From an uncultured Pseudomonadota bacterium (GTDB lineage Bacteria > Pseudomonadota > Gammaproteobacteria > Burkholderiales > Thiobacillaceae), in contig CAILNT010000112.1 in NCBI GenBank assembly GCA_903835655.1, positions 54,569-118,568 of the forward strand: DNA of 64,000 bases, in the 5' to 3' direction. The stretch's first letter is position 1, and every line of letters starts with the position of its first letter. The notes below the pieces were generated by a model. The model saw nothing but the letters and a program-made list of their open reading frames with translations. It made no database searches and was not told where the DNA came from. Shown here one piece after another: positions 52,617-61,640 of the stretch. Both the position numbers and the translations under genes were made by a program.

Positions 52617-53906
52617 TTGACGAAATTGCCGCGACGCTGGCTCATCCTGTCCCACGGGTTCAACATGGACGGACGGGCAGCCAGCCAAACCATCACGGAC
52701 AAAATCCCGCATCTGCTAGCGGCGGGCTTGGGGCTGCAGGTCCTGAGCGCGGTCACCGGTACGCTCGACGGGCGGGTGGCGCATCGACAGTTGTTGCCCT
52801 GGGGGGCGTCCGGCTTTCGCTTCGATTTCCGGCATTGGTTGCGGCTGCGCATCGGCAAGGGTCCGGCCTACCGCCTGCTGATATTGGCCGCGACCCTGCT
52901 GCTGGGGCCTTTCATCCTCTTGGAACGCGGTTTGCTGGGGCTCACCAGTCAATGGTCCTGGTCGTTGCCTGCGGCCATGGTGGGCGTGTGGCGCGTGCGC
53001 AGAAGGCGGGTCGATCTGGTCTACTCGACCGGAGGGGCGTGGTCCGCCCATCTGGCCGGATGGTGGATCAAGCGGCTTACGGGAGTGCCCTGGATCGCCG
53101 AGATTCACGACCCCATGATCGAGCCGGGAAAGTGCGGCGATTTCTCGCGAGACGAGCGCGCACGCACCTGGTTGGAGAAGAAAATCTGCGCGGATGCGGA
53201 CTTCGTCTGGTGGTTCACGGAAGGCGCGTACCAGTCTGCCTTGAGGCGCCATCCGCATCTGGGCGAACGCGGCTTTGCCGTGCTCGCCGGCGCGGAGCCG
53301 CCGCTTATCCGGGGCGAGCACCATTATGGCGACACGCTCGACATCGGCCATTTCGGTTCGCTGGCGGCGGGGCGCACGCTGATTCCCTTTCTCCGGGTCT
53401 GGTCCGAGTTTCTGCGCGAGGAGCCACGCCCGTCCAACGCCATTCGTTTGCATATCTATGGCTCCACCCCGGACGAGGGTTCCGCGCAAGCCTTGCGTGA
53501 ACTGGATCTGGTCGACAAGGTGGTCGTGCATGGCCGCCTCGAGCACAACCCGGAAACCGGTTTGAGCGGCCGCGAACAGGTGATGCAACGCATGCAGGCG
53601 TGTGACGTTCTGTTGCTGCTGCACGGCATGGACTCCGTCTGCGCGGAGTACATACCGTCGAAATTCTACGAATACCTTTGGGCGCATCGCCCCGTGTTCG
53701 CGCTCACGCACTTGAATCCCCAATTCGATGCCCTGGTGGAGGCGCGGCATGGATATCTGGCACCCGCCACCGATCCTGCTGCCGTCCTGGTGCAGTTGCG
53801 TAAACTCTGGTCCGACTGGCAAAACCGCACGCTGCCCGAACCGCCGCTCGGCCCGATCTCAGTGGGTGAAGCGGTTCAAACCATCCTGGCGAGGCTGAGC
53901 GACTAA
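52617..53906 (+). CDS. GT-B glycosyltransferase
   Basis: 429 residues. LVYSTGGAWSAHLAGWWIKR, GVPWIAEIHDPMIEPG near 165, and EYIPSKFYEYLWAHRPVFAL near 355 (donor-binding Glu region) match GT1/GT4-type enzymes. The start is TTG at 52617; the N-terminus WLILSHGFNMDGRAASQTIT fits the first strand of the fold. A later ATG in FNMDGR would cut into it. First of three consecutive LPS-type transferase genes. Confidence 0.8.
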   Translation: MTKLPRRWLILSHGFNMDGRAASQTITDKIPHLLAAGLGLQVLSAVTGTLDGRVAHRQLLPWGASGFRFDFRHWLRLRIGKGPAYRLLILAATLLLGPFILLERGLLGLTSQWSWSLPAAMVGVWRVRRRRVDLVYSTGGAWSAHLAGWWIKRLTGVPWIAEIHDPMIEPGKCGDFSRDERARTWLEKKICADADFVWWFTEGAYQSALRRHPHLGERGFAVLAGAEPPLIRGEHHYGDTLDIGHFGSLAAGRTLIPFLRVWSEFLREEPRPSNAIRLHIYGSTPDEGSAQALRELDLVDKVVVHGRLEHNPETGLSGREQVMQRMQACDVLLLLHGMDSVCAEYIPSKFYEYLWAHRPVFALTHLNPQFDALVEARHGYLAPATDPAAVLVQLRKLWSDWQNRTLPEPPLGPISVGEAVQTILARLSD

Positions 53907-53910
53907 TCCC

Positions 53911-55008
53911 ATGCGTCTGTCTCGCCCACCTGCTTCCGTCTTGCTCATCGCCACCCGTTTGATCGGCGATGTGTTGCTCAATACGCCGCTGCTGCGTTCC
54001 CTACGCCTGGCCTGGCCGCAAGCGCGTATCGACATCCTGGTGTTCAGGAATACCGCCGGCATCCTGGATGGCAACCCGGATTGTGATGAAGTCATCAGCG
54101 TCGATCCGCACGATAACAGGGCAGCCAGGCGCCAATTGATGCGTCGTCTGTGGCGTCGTTACGATCTGGCGATCACCACCCAGGGTGGCGACCGCCCTTA
54201 TCTCTATGCCTGGCTGGCCGCTCCCCGGCGGCTGGGGCTGATCGGCGAGCCGGGCCTGAAGAGTCTATGGAAGCGGGCCATGGCCGAGTGCGTGTTGCTT
54301 GACGACCTGCATACCCATACCGTGGTGCAGAACCTGGTGCTGGCGCAGCGTCTGGGTATAGAGCCCCACTACGAAGTCGTGCCGCCCTTCGAAGCCGAAG
54401 CGGAATCTGTCCTCGATCGCTGCCTACCCTTCGACTGGCGTAGTCTGCCCTTCGCCGTGCTCCACCCGTTCCCCAACTGGCGCTACAAGCGCTGGACCGA
54501 TGCCGGCTGGCAGGCCGTATTGGCCGAGTTCCAGGAGCGCGGCTGGCGGGTAGTGTTGAGCGGCGGGCCGGACGCCGAGGAGGTAGCGAGTTGTGCGGCA
54601 TTGGCCGCGGCCTGGTCCGGAACCGCCACTAGCCTAGCCGGGCAGGCGGGTTTCGGCACCTTGGCGCGGCTCCTGGCCCAGGCGCGCTGCTATGTCGGTC
54701 CGGATACCTCGACCACGCATCTGGCCGCCGCCTGTGGCACACCCACCCTGGCGATGTTCGGTCCCAGCAACCCGATTAAATGGGGTCCGTGGCCGAAGGG
54801 TTGCACGAGTAGCCCATGGCAATGGCATGTACAACCCTGGCAGCGTGCGGGTAACGTGTTACTGCTGCAAGGCGCCGATGATTGCGTACCCTGTCTGCTC
54901 GAAGGCTGCGAGCGCCACCGTGGCAGCCTGAGTCACTGCCTGACCAGATTGCCGGCCGACACCGTGTTGGCGGCGCTGGCGGCGTTGCTGGCTGAGTCCA
55001 CAAATTGA
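53911..55008 (+). CDS. Glycosyltransferase family 9 (heptosyltransferase-like)
   Basis: 365 residues. LLIATRLIGDVLLNTPLLRS at the N-terminus, AVLHPFPNWRYKRWTDAGWQ near 180 and CYVGPDTSTTHLAAACGTPT near 265 are GT9 signatures of LPS heptosyltransferases. It probably adds heptose in the LPS core. It starts four bases after the GT-B gene and overlaps or abuts the GT2 gene. Confidence 0.9.
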   Translation: MRLSRPPASVLLIATRLIGDVLLNTPLLRSLRLAWPQARIDILVFRNTAGILDGNPDCDEVISVDPHDNRAARRQLMRRLWRRYDLAITTQGGDRPYLYAWLAAPRRLGLIGEPGLKSLWKRAMAECVLLDDLHTHTVVQNLVLAQRLGIEPHYEVVPPFEAEAESVLDRCLPFDWRSLPFAVLHPFPNWRYKRWTDAGWQAVLAEFQERGWRVVLSGGPDAEEVASCAALAAAWSGTATSLAGQAGFGTLARLLAQARCYVGPDTSTTHLAAACGTPTLAMFGPSNPIKWGPWPKGCTSSPWQWHVQPWQRAGNVLLLQGADDCVPCLLEGCERHRGSLSHCLTRLPADTVLAALAALLAESTN

Positions 55009-55028
55009 GCAGGAAAGGGGAAGCCTGG

Positions 55029-55883
55029 ATGCGCGTCTCCGTCATCGTTACCACGTATAACCGGCCACTAGCGCTGGATCGCGTGCTCGAAAGTCTGGCC
55101 GACCAGGAGGCCATGCCTCACGAAGTGATCGTCGCCGACGACGGTTCCGGATCACAGACCTTCGCCGTGGTGGCTGGCTGGCAGGCCCGCTTTCCGGTGC
55201 CTCTGCGTCATGTCTGGCATCCTGACCTGGGCTTTCGTGCCGCCGAGGCGCGCAACATGGCGGTGGCGTCCAGCGGCGCCGACTACCTGATCTTTCTCGA
55301 TGGCGATTGCCTGGTGTTCGGCGATTTCGTTGCCCGCCACCTCGCCCTGGCGGAGCCCGGTCGCATGGTGGTCGGCAACCGCATGCTGCTATCGGAGACC
55401 TTGACCCAGACAACCTTGGTGGGCGAAGCCCGACCGTTGGCTTGGTCGTGGCCGCAATGGCGCGCGGCGCAGACGCGCGGCGAGGTCAACCGCCTGCTGC
55501 CCCTGCTGCGCCTGCCGGGCCAGGCCTGGAGGCGGCTGCGTCCGCGACGTTGGCGCGGCGTGCACACCTGTAACCTGGGGCTGTGGCGGACAGACTTCGC
55601 CGTAGCCAACGGTTTCGATGAGCACTACCAGGGTTGGGGACACGAAGACGCCGATCTGGCCATTCGCCTCATGCGCTATGGCGTTCTGCGCAAGGACGGG
55701 CAGTTCGCCGTGCCGGTGCTACATCTCTGGCACCGGGAAAATGACCGTGGCTCTGAGACCGAAAATCGGGCCAGACTCGAAGGCGTCCTCCGTGGTGATC
55801 GCCCGATCCGGGCGGAAATCGGGCTGGACCGGCATGCCGGCGAAAACCCATCGCCACCGGGTGCGAATGGTCAGATGCCCTGA
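55029..55883 (+). CDS. Glycosyltransferase family 2
   Basis: 284 residues. VSVIVTTYNRPLALDRVLES at the start, EVIVADDGSG, FLDGDCLVFGDFVARHLALA (DGD metal site) and GWGHEDADLAIRLMRYGV (catalytic ED) define a GT2 with the C-terminal galactosyltransferase-like extension. ATG 55029 follows AAAGGGGAAGCCTGG; TTG 55005 is an alternative overlapping the GT9 stop. Soluble. Likely works on LPS core or O-antigen. Confidence 0.88.
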   Translation: MRVSVIVTTYNRPLALDRVLESLADQEAMPHEVIVADDGSGSQTFAVVAGWQARFPVPLRHVWHPDLGFRAAEARNMAVASSGADYLIFLDGDCLVFGDFVARHLALAEPGRMVVGNRMLLSETLTQTTLVGEARPLAWSWPQWRAAQTRGEVNRLLPLLRLPGQAWRRLRPRRWRGVHTCNLGLWRTDFAVANGFDEHYQGWGHEDADLAIRLMRYGVLRKDGQFAVPVLHLWHRENDRGSETENRARLEGVLRGDRPIRAEIGLDRHAGENPSPPGANGQMP

Positions 55884-55938
55884 TCGCTCGGAGGGTATGG
55901 GCATAACCCCAGCGACCCGCTTGGCCGTCCCCGCTACT

Positions 55939-56607
55939 TTACTCGCGCCCCAGCAACTGGTCGTTGATGAAGCTCGCCAGCCCGCCCGACTTGAATTCAC
56001 GCTCCATTTTTGCCCGATCGGCTATGGTTTCGGCCCATTCCAGCAGGCCGATGTCCGGATGCGTCTTGTGGAAGTCCGCGTAAAGCGCCAGGTAGTAATC
56101 GATCTTGCCGGCGCTGGAGTGGCGGATGTGACCGTAGGGCCAGAGCTTGAGCTGATCGGTTTCTTCGATGGGAATGTGTTCGCGGAAGTACTGGTATAGG
56201 GTCGAGTAGATGCCCGCTCGATCCGCGCCCGCCTTGCAATGGATCCAGATCGGATACTCGATGCGCTCGAATACTTCCTTGGCGTGGCGCAGACGCACGG
56301 GGTCGGGAATGCTGCGCGAGAAGATCTCCACATTCTCCAGATGGATGCCGAGTTTCGCGCATTGTTCCGACTCGAAGGCCCAGTAGGCGGAATCGGCGTC
56401 CATGCCCTTGAGGTTGACGATGGTCTTGATGCCGTGTTTTTTCACTTCGCGGCGCAGTTGCCACATGGTGGGCTGAGAGGAGCGAAAGGCCTCCTCCGAG
56501 ATGCGATGGAAGTTGAAGCGCAGAAGGTTGGTGAAGTTGTGCTCGACCAGCATGGCGTGGAGCCAGGCGATGGCCCGTCCCCAGGGGGTTTTCAGGTTGA
56601 ATCTCAC
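55939..56607 (-). CDS. Dual-specificity/tyrosine protein phosphatase family
   Basis: 222 residues. The P-loop IHCKAGADRAGIYS holds the HCx5R cysteine and arginine near residue 128, and FRSSQPTMWQLRREVKKHGI then TIVNLKG are typical of the DSP-like family near LPS genes. The start is GTG at 56607, overlapping the MsbA stop (GTGA), with the LRFNFHRISEEAF core 30 residues later. It may dephosphorylate a lipid or protein of envelope assembly; unknown. Confidence 0.82.
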   Translation of the reverse strand: MRFNLKTPWGRAIAWLHAMLVEHNFTNLLRFNFHRISEEAFRSSQPTMWQLRREVKKHGIKTIVNLKGMDADSAYWAFESEQCAKLGIHLENVEIFSRSIPDPVRLRHAKEVFERIEYPIWIHCKAGADRAGIYSTLYQYFREHIPIEETDQLKLWPYGHIRHSSAGKIDYYLALYADFHKTHPDIGLLEWAETIADRAKMEREFKSGGLASFINDQLLGRE

Positions 56608-58298
56608 TGGTACAGTTCCCGGAAGTGGATGCAATCCCGCATGAGTTCTGCCTTGCCGCCCTGGCAGACCACGCGGCCGTTCTGAATGAGGTAGATGCGG
56701 TCTGCGATTTCCACGCTTTTCAGGCGGTGGGCGATGACCACGGTGATGATGTCCGGCGCCAGGGCGCGGATGGTCTCCAGAATGGCCGCCTCGCTCTGAT
56801 TGTCCAGGGCACTGGTGGCTTCGTCCAGGATCAGCACGCGCGGGTCGCGGAACAGGGCGCGGGCGATGGCGATGCGCTGGCGCTGACCGCCAGAGAGGTT
56901 GGTGCCCGCTTCATTCAGTTGCGTGTGGAGACCTTCGGGCATACCGGCCACGTGCTCCCAGATGTTGGCCTTTTTCAGCGCGGCGATCACGCGTGCCTCG
57001 TCGAGGGGGGCGCCGTAGGCCACATTGGCGGCGATGCTGTCGTTGAAGATGTGCACCCGCTGGGTGACGATGGCGATGCGGCTGCGCACCGAGACGAAAC
57101 TGTAGTCGCGGATGTCCTGGCCATTCACGCGCACCACGCCATTCGACGCGTCGAAAAAGCGCAGCAGCAGGCTGGTGATGGAGCTTTTCCCGCCGCCGCT
57201 GTTGCCGACCAGGGCGATGACTTCGCCTTTCTTTACGGCCAGGTCGACTGTGTGCAGGGCTTCCTTGTCGCCATAGGCCAGGCTGACCGCATCGAACTGG
57301 ATCGAGTCCACGTCGTGCAACGCCTGGTCGCCGCTCTTGACCTCGGGGTTCAGCGTCATCATTGACTGGATGCGCTCATGGGCGGCGATGGCGTCCTGGA
57401 ATTGGGCCAGGGTTTGAGACAGGCGGCGGATCGGGTCCACCGCCATGAACAAGGCGGTGAGGAAGGAGAAGAAGGCGCCCACGGTCAACTCGCCGTCGAT
57501 GACCTGACGCCCTCCCACGGCAATGACCACCGCGCCGGAAATGGAGGAAAAGAATTCCATGATCGGCACCACCAATTCGGCGAAGCGAACGGATTTCATG
57601 CTGACGTCCAGGCAGGCCTGATTGCTGCGGGCAAAGCGCCCAGCCTCGAAGGACTCGGTGTGATAGGCCTTGATCGCCTCGACGTTGGCGAACATTTCCG
57701 ACAGGCTGGCCGTCAGGTCGGCGTTGCGTGCCTGAGCATCGTGGGAGATGCGGCGCAGGCGGCGGGAGATCATGTCCACGGGAATATAGGACGCGGGGAT
57801 GACCACCAGGGTGATGAAGGCGAGGTAAGGGCTTTGGTAGACCACGATGCCGATGAGCGCTACCGCGGTCATGGATTCGCGCACCAGCGTGGCGACATTG
57901 CTGGAGACCGCACCCTGAATGCGGCCGATGTCGCTGCTGATGCGGCTGATGAGTTCGCCCGAGTGGTGGTGGTGAAAGAAGGCGAGATCCAGGTGCAGCA
58001 GGTGTTCGAGCAGGCGGTCGCGGACCTTGCGCACGATGTCCTGGCCGACGAAGGTCATGCTGTACTGCTGCACGTAGCTGCCCACCCCCTTGGCCAGATA
58101 GGCCAGCAGAATGAGCAGCGGCAGGACGTACAGCATGGTCGTATTCTTGTTGAGGAAGATCTCGTCCAGGAGCGGCTTCATCATCCAGGCGATGCCCGCA
58201 CTCGCCCCCGCCACCAGCAGCATGGCGAAGAAGGAGAGCAGCAGCTTGCCGCGGTAATGGCGGTACTCCGGCCAGTATGATCGGATCAGCGTGAACAC
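56604..58298 (-). CDS. msbA: MsbA-like lipid A/polysaccharide ABC exporter
   Basis: 564 residues, half-transporter with six membrane helices (about 1-310) and an ATPase: Walker A VALVGNSGGGKSSITSLLLR, signature NLSGGQRQRIAIARALFRDP and Walker B RVLILDEATSALDNQSEA. Length matches MsbA. It flips lipid A-core across the inner membrane. The start is GTG 58298 (MFTLIRSYW) with GGAG seven bases upstream; the open frame extends to 58502, but that part is unconserved. The phosphatase is coupled behind it. Confidence 0.85.
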   Translation of the reverse strand: MFTLIRSYWPEYRHYRGKLLLSFFAMLLVAGASAGIAWMMKPLLDEIFLNKNTTMLYVLPLLILLAYLAKGVGSYVQQYSMTFVGQDIVRKVRDRLLEHLLHLDLAFFHHHHSGELISRISSDIGRIQGAVSSNVATLVRESMTAVALIGIVVYQSPYLAFITLVVIPASYIPVDMISRRLRRISHDAQARNADLTASLSEMFANVEAIKAYHTESFEAGRFARSNQACLDVSMKSVRFAELVVPIMEFFSSISGAVVIAVGGRQVIDGELTVGAFFSFLTALFMAVDPIRRLSQTLAQFQDAIAAHERIQSMMTLNPEVKSGDQALHDVDSIQFDAVSLAYGDKEALHTVDLAVKKGEVIALVGNSGGGKSSITSLLLRFFDASNGVVRVNGQDIRDYSFVSVRSRIAIVTQRVHIFNDSIAANVAYGAPLDEARVIAALKKANIWEHVAGMPEGLHTQLNEAGTNLSGGQRQRIAIARALFRDPRVLILDEATSALDNQSEAAILETIRALAPDIITVVIAHRLKSVEIADRIYLIQNGRVVCQGGKAELMRDCIHFRELYQ

Positions 58299-58500
58299 GG
58301 TTCGCTCCGGTTTTCCGCGGCGAGGGCGGCGCCTGTCGCGCGCCCAAGAAAGGTGCCAGGGGAAAGGCCGCGAGTTTAGCAGCCCGGAGGATGGGGCCGG
58401 CAGCATCGGGTCGGGAAGGCATGCAATTTTGCCCGATCGCCTCAAATATTCCGGGCAGCGGCCGATAAGCCGATAATCACGCCCCAAGCCCAACGAGGTC

Positions 58501-59295
58501 ATGCCTATGCCGTCACTTATTCGTCTTGCGCTGTTTCTCCTCCTGTTCGCGACCGGGACGGCCCAGGCCCAATCGACACGCGGCGAGATGCTGGTCTATT
58601 GCGGCATCACCATGATCCGGCCGATGACCGAGATCGCACGCGCCTTCGAACAACGCGAGGCGGTGAAGATCACCCTGGCGCAGGGCGGTTCGGAGGATCT
58701 CTACCAGAGCCTCAAGAAGAGCCGGATAGGCGACCTCTACCTGCCAGGCGAGCCGACCTATCGCAGCAAATACCTGGGCGAGGGATTGCTGGGCGAGGTG
58801 GTGACCGTGGGCTACAACCAGTTGGCCCTGGTGGTGAAGAAGGGGAATCCCAAGCACGTCAGGAGCGACCTGAAGGCGTTGCTGCGGCCCGATCTGGTAA
58901 TCATCATCGGCAACGCCGATTCCGGCAGTGTGGGCAAGGAAACCCGGGAGGTACTCGAGTCCGTCGGGCTCTACCGGAAGGTATTGGAGACTGCGCTCTA
59001 CCTGGCGCCTGACTCCCGCGAGCTCAACAATGCCATGAAGAAGGGGGAGGCCGATGTCATCCTCAACTGGCGTGCGACCGCCTTTTTCCCGGAAAACCAG
59101 GCGGCGGTGGACCTGGTCGATCTGAATCCGAACCTGGCGAAACCGCAAGCCTTGTTGCTCAATCTGCTGTCTTTCTCGGAGAACAAGGAGACCGCGCGCC
59201 GCTTCATGGCCTTCGCGGCCGGTACGGAGGGCCAGGTGGTGTTTCGCAAATGGGGGTTTCTGGATAACAAGGCGCCCAAGGTTCAGGCACACTGA
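58501..59295 (+). CDS. Periplasmic substrate-binding protein, ModA/PBP-like
   Basis: 264 residues. Signal peptide MPSLIRLALFLLLFATGTAQ, cut near AQA. The mature protein begins EMLVYCGITMIRPMTEIARA and has LAQGGSEDLYQSLKKSRIGD and IIIGNADSGSVGKETREVLE, as in molybdate/phosphate-type binding proteins. GAGG precedes the start; ATG 58507 may be the true start by spacing. No permease or ATPase follows; a sensor kinase begins 11 bases after it. I infer that it is a sensory ligand-binding partner. Confidence 0.78.
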   Translation: MPMPSLIRLALFLLLFATGTAQAQSTRGEMLVYCGITMIRPMTEIARAFEQREAVKITLAQGGSEDLYQSLKKSRIGDLYLPGEPTYRSKYLGEGLLGEVVTVGYNQLALVVKKGNPKHVRSDLKALLRPDLVIIIGNADSGSVGKETREVLESVGLYRKVLETALYLAPDSRELNNAMKKGEADVILNWRATAFFPENQAAVDLVDLNPNLAKPQALLLNLLSFSENKETARRFMAFAAGTEGQVVFRKWGFLDNKAPKVQAH

Positions 59296-59306
59296 GGTCG
59301 CGTTCC

Positions 59307-61640
59307 ATGGGCCCCGCCACACAGTCACCTGATACCGCCCAGGAGCAACCGGAAGAAATCGCCGCTTCCCGGTTCTTCTGGCTGATCGGCGTGTTCCTGA
59401 CAGGGCTGCTGCTGGTGGTCGGCCTCAAGGCATTTTTTTCGCATCTGCAGGACGAACTCGGGGTGCGCAGCGGCAACGAGCGTGCGCGCCTGTTCATCGG
59501 CGAAGAGATCGTGCGTTCCATTCAGGAGATCGAGAAAGACGTCTATCACATGACCTTGCTGACCGGAGACGCCGCCCAGGCACGCGCGGAGCAGGCGATT
59601 CGCGACCACGTGGCCAAACTGGAACACGACCTGGGCGTGCTCAAGGACGGAGGCAACGTGAAGCGGGTGATCGAGCTGAATCTGGAAGGCCGCGACCAGA
59701 TGTTGAGCGAGGCGCACTACACCCCCCCCTCGCAGGCACAAGGCTACATCATGGAGTTGATCGAAATAGCCCCCCTGCTTGGGCAGATCGACGAAAAAAG
59801 TCATGAACTCAGGCAGCTCCTGGGGCAGCGCCGGGTGTTGCGCGACAAGCAGGACATCAGCGGTTTCTTCGAGCAGGAGCAACGCATCGCGTTGTTCCTC
59901 AAGCATCTTCCGCCTTATTTCCTGCGTCTCAATGAAAATGCCAACCGCCTGTTTTTCGAGAGCAGCGAGCACCTCAAGAAGCTGGAAGTGCAACTGGCGC
60001 AAGAACGCGAGCACTATCGGCTCGTGGAGAATCTGCTGGTGGTGTTGGTGATCGTGCTCGCCACCGTGTCCGGGTTGCTGTTCGCCCAGCAGATACGCGG
60101 GTCCAACCGGCGCCTGCGCCTGGCCTGGGTGGCCATGCGTGCGGCCAAGGAGGAGGCCGAGCGCGCCAGTCGCGCGAAATCCGATTTCGTCTCGCGCATG
60201 AGCCATGAATTGCGCACGCCGATGAATGCCATCCTGGGTTTTGCCCAACTGCTGGAAGGCGAAGCCTTGAAGCCGGAACAGCGCGACTTCGTGGGCGAGA
60301 TCAATCGAGCCGGCGTGCATCTGCTGGAACTCATCAACCAGGTGCTCGATCTGGCCAAGATCGAAGCCGGCAGCATGACGCTGGAAAACATTCCCTTCGA
60401 TCTGATGAAGACCGTGGATGAAGTCGCCACTTTGGTCGCCGAACGCGCCCGCGCCCAGGGCCTGAGTCTGCGTTTCTTCGCCTCACCGGACTTGCCGACG
60501 CGGGTCATGGGCGACCCTACGCGGCTGCGCCAGGTGCTCATCAACCTGATCGGCAACGCCGTGAAGTTCACCCATGAAGGCGGCATCGAGCTGCGCGTGG
60601 CAGCGAACGGCGAACGCATCGAATTCAGCGTGCAAGACAGCGGCATCGGCATGGATGCAGCGACCCTGGATCGCCTGTTCCAGCCCTTCGCCCAGGCCGA
60701 TGAGTCGATCACCCGCAAGTACGGGGGCAGCGGGCTGGGACTGATGATTTCCCGCGATCTGGTGCGGGCTATGGGTGGCGACATCGAAGTGGCAAGCATC
60801 CCGGAACAGGGCAGCCACTTCGCCTTCAGCCTACCGGCGCGTCCCGCCGCGAGCGCTCCACCGCGGCCACGACCCCTGGCTGGCTACCGCGCCATGGTGG
60901 TTTGCAACGAGGAGCATACGATCGAAGTGCTAAGCGCCCACCTCGCAGCGCTTGGCGCCAGTGTGGTGGTCGCTTGCGGACTCGAACCCCTGCGCCAGGC
61001 GCTGGCCGATGCGCCGCGGCAGCCCTGGATCTTCGTCGGCCAGGGAGACGCCCTGGCTCACCTGGAAGGACTGCGCCACGACGCGGTCACCGACATCCGT
61101 CTGTTGCTGGCGGGCGCGAAAGAGATTGCGGCCGATGCCGTACTCAGCGAACCCTACACGTACAGCCGTCTGCTGGAGATCGTGCAGGGTGTGCAGCAAC
61201 GCCAGAGCACGGCGGCACCCGCGGGTGCGGCCGTGCCCTTGGCCGCACTCACCGGCCACGTGCTGCTGGTGGAGGACAACCGCATCAATCAGATGGTCGC
61301 CGGGCGCATGCTGGCGAAATTCGGACTCGGACACGATACCGCCGACAACGGGCGGGAGGCGCTGGCAAGGATATCGGGGCGCCGTTACGACCTGGTGTTG
61401 ATGGACATGCAGATGCCGGAAATGGACGGCATCGAGGCAACCCGCGCCCTGCGCGCAGGGGAAGCCGAAAGTGGCGGCCCGCGCATCCCGATCATCGCCA
61501 TGACCGCCAACGCACTCAGCGAAGACCGTGATGCCTGCCTGGCCGCCGGCATGGACGACCATATCGCCAAGCCGGTGGAAATCGACAAGCTGGCCGCCGT
61601 ACTGAGGACGTGGCTAACCGAGGTACCCGTTAAACCATGA
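59307..61640 (+). CDS. Hybrid sensor histidine kinase
   Basis: 777 residues. Two membrane helices (about 22-44 and 245-265) flank a helical periplasmic domain. The HisKA domain has the phospho-His in VSRMSHELRTPMNAILGFAQ near 300, the ATPase IGNAVKFTHEGG, DSGIGMDA and KYGGSGLGLMISRDLV. A receiver-like segment near 530-635 lacks the acidic pocket, then a true receiver follows (LLVEDNRINQMVAGRML, phospho-Asp700 in LVLMDMQMPEMDG, KPVEIDKL). It probably signals through its own receiver to an Hpt protein elsewhere. Linked to a binding protein and an MBL-fold gene. Confidence 0.9.
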   Translation: MGPATQSPDTAQEQPEEIAASRFFWLIGVFLTGLLLVVGLKAFFSHLQDELGVRSGNERARLFIGEEIVRSIQEIEKDVYHMTLLTGDAAQARAEQAIRDHVAKLEHDLGVLKDGGNVKRVIELNLEGRDQMLSEAHYTPPSQAQGYIMELIEIAPLLGQIDEKSHELRQLLGQRRVLRDKQDISGFFEQEQRIALFLKHLPPYFLRLNENANRLFFESSEHLKKLEVQLAQEREHYRLVENLLVVLVIVLATVSGLLFAQQIRGSNRRLRLAWVAMRAAKEEAERASRAKSDFVSRMSHELRTPMNAILGFAQLLEGEALKPEQRDFVGEINRAGVHLLELINQVLDLAKIEAGSMTLENIPFDLMKTVDEVATLVAERARAQGLSLRFFASPDLPTRVMGDPTRLRQVLINLIGNAVKFTHEGGIELRVAANGERIEFSVQDSGIGMDAATLDRLFQPFAQADESITRKYGGSGLGLMISRDLVRAMGGDIEVASIPEQGSHFAFSLPARPAASAPPRPRPLAGYRAMVVCNEEHTIEVLSAHLAALGASVVVACGLEPLRQALADAPRQPWIFVGQGDALAHLEGLRHDAVTDIRLLLAGAKEIAADAVLSEPYTYSRLLEIVQGVQQRQSTAAPAGAAVPLAALTGHVLLVEDNRINQMVAGRMLAKFGLGHDTADNGREALARISGRRYDLVLMDMQMPEMDGIEATRALRAGEAESGGPRIPIIAMTANALSEDRDACLAAGMDDHIAKPVEIDKLAAVLRTWLTEVPVKP

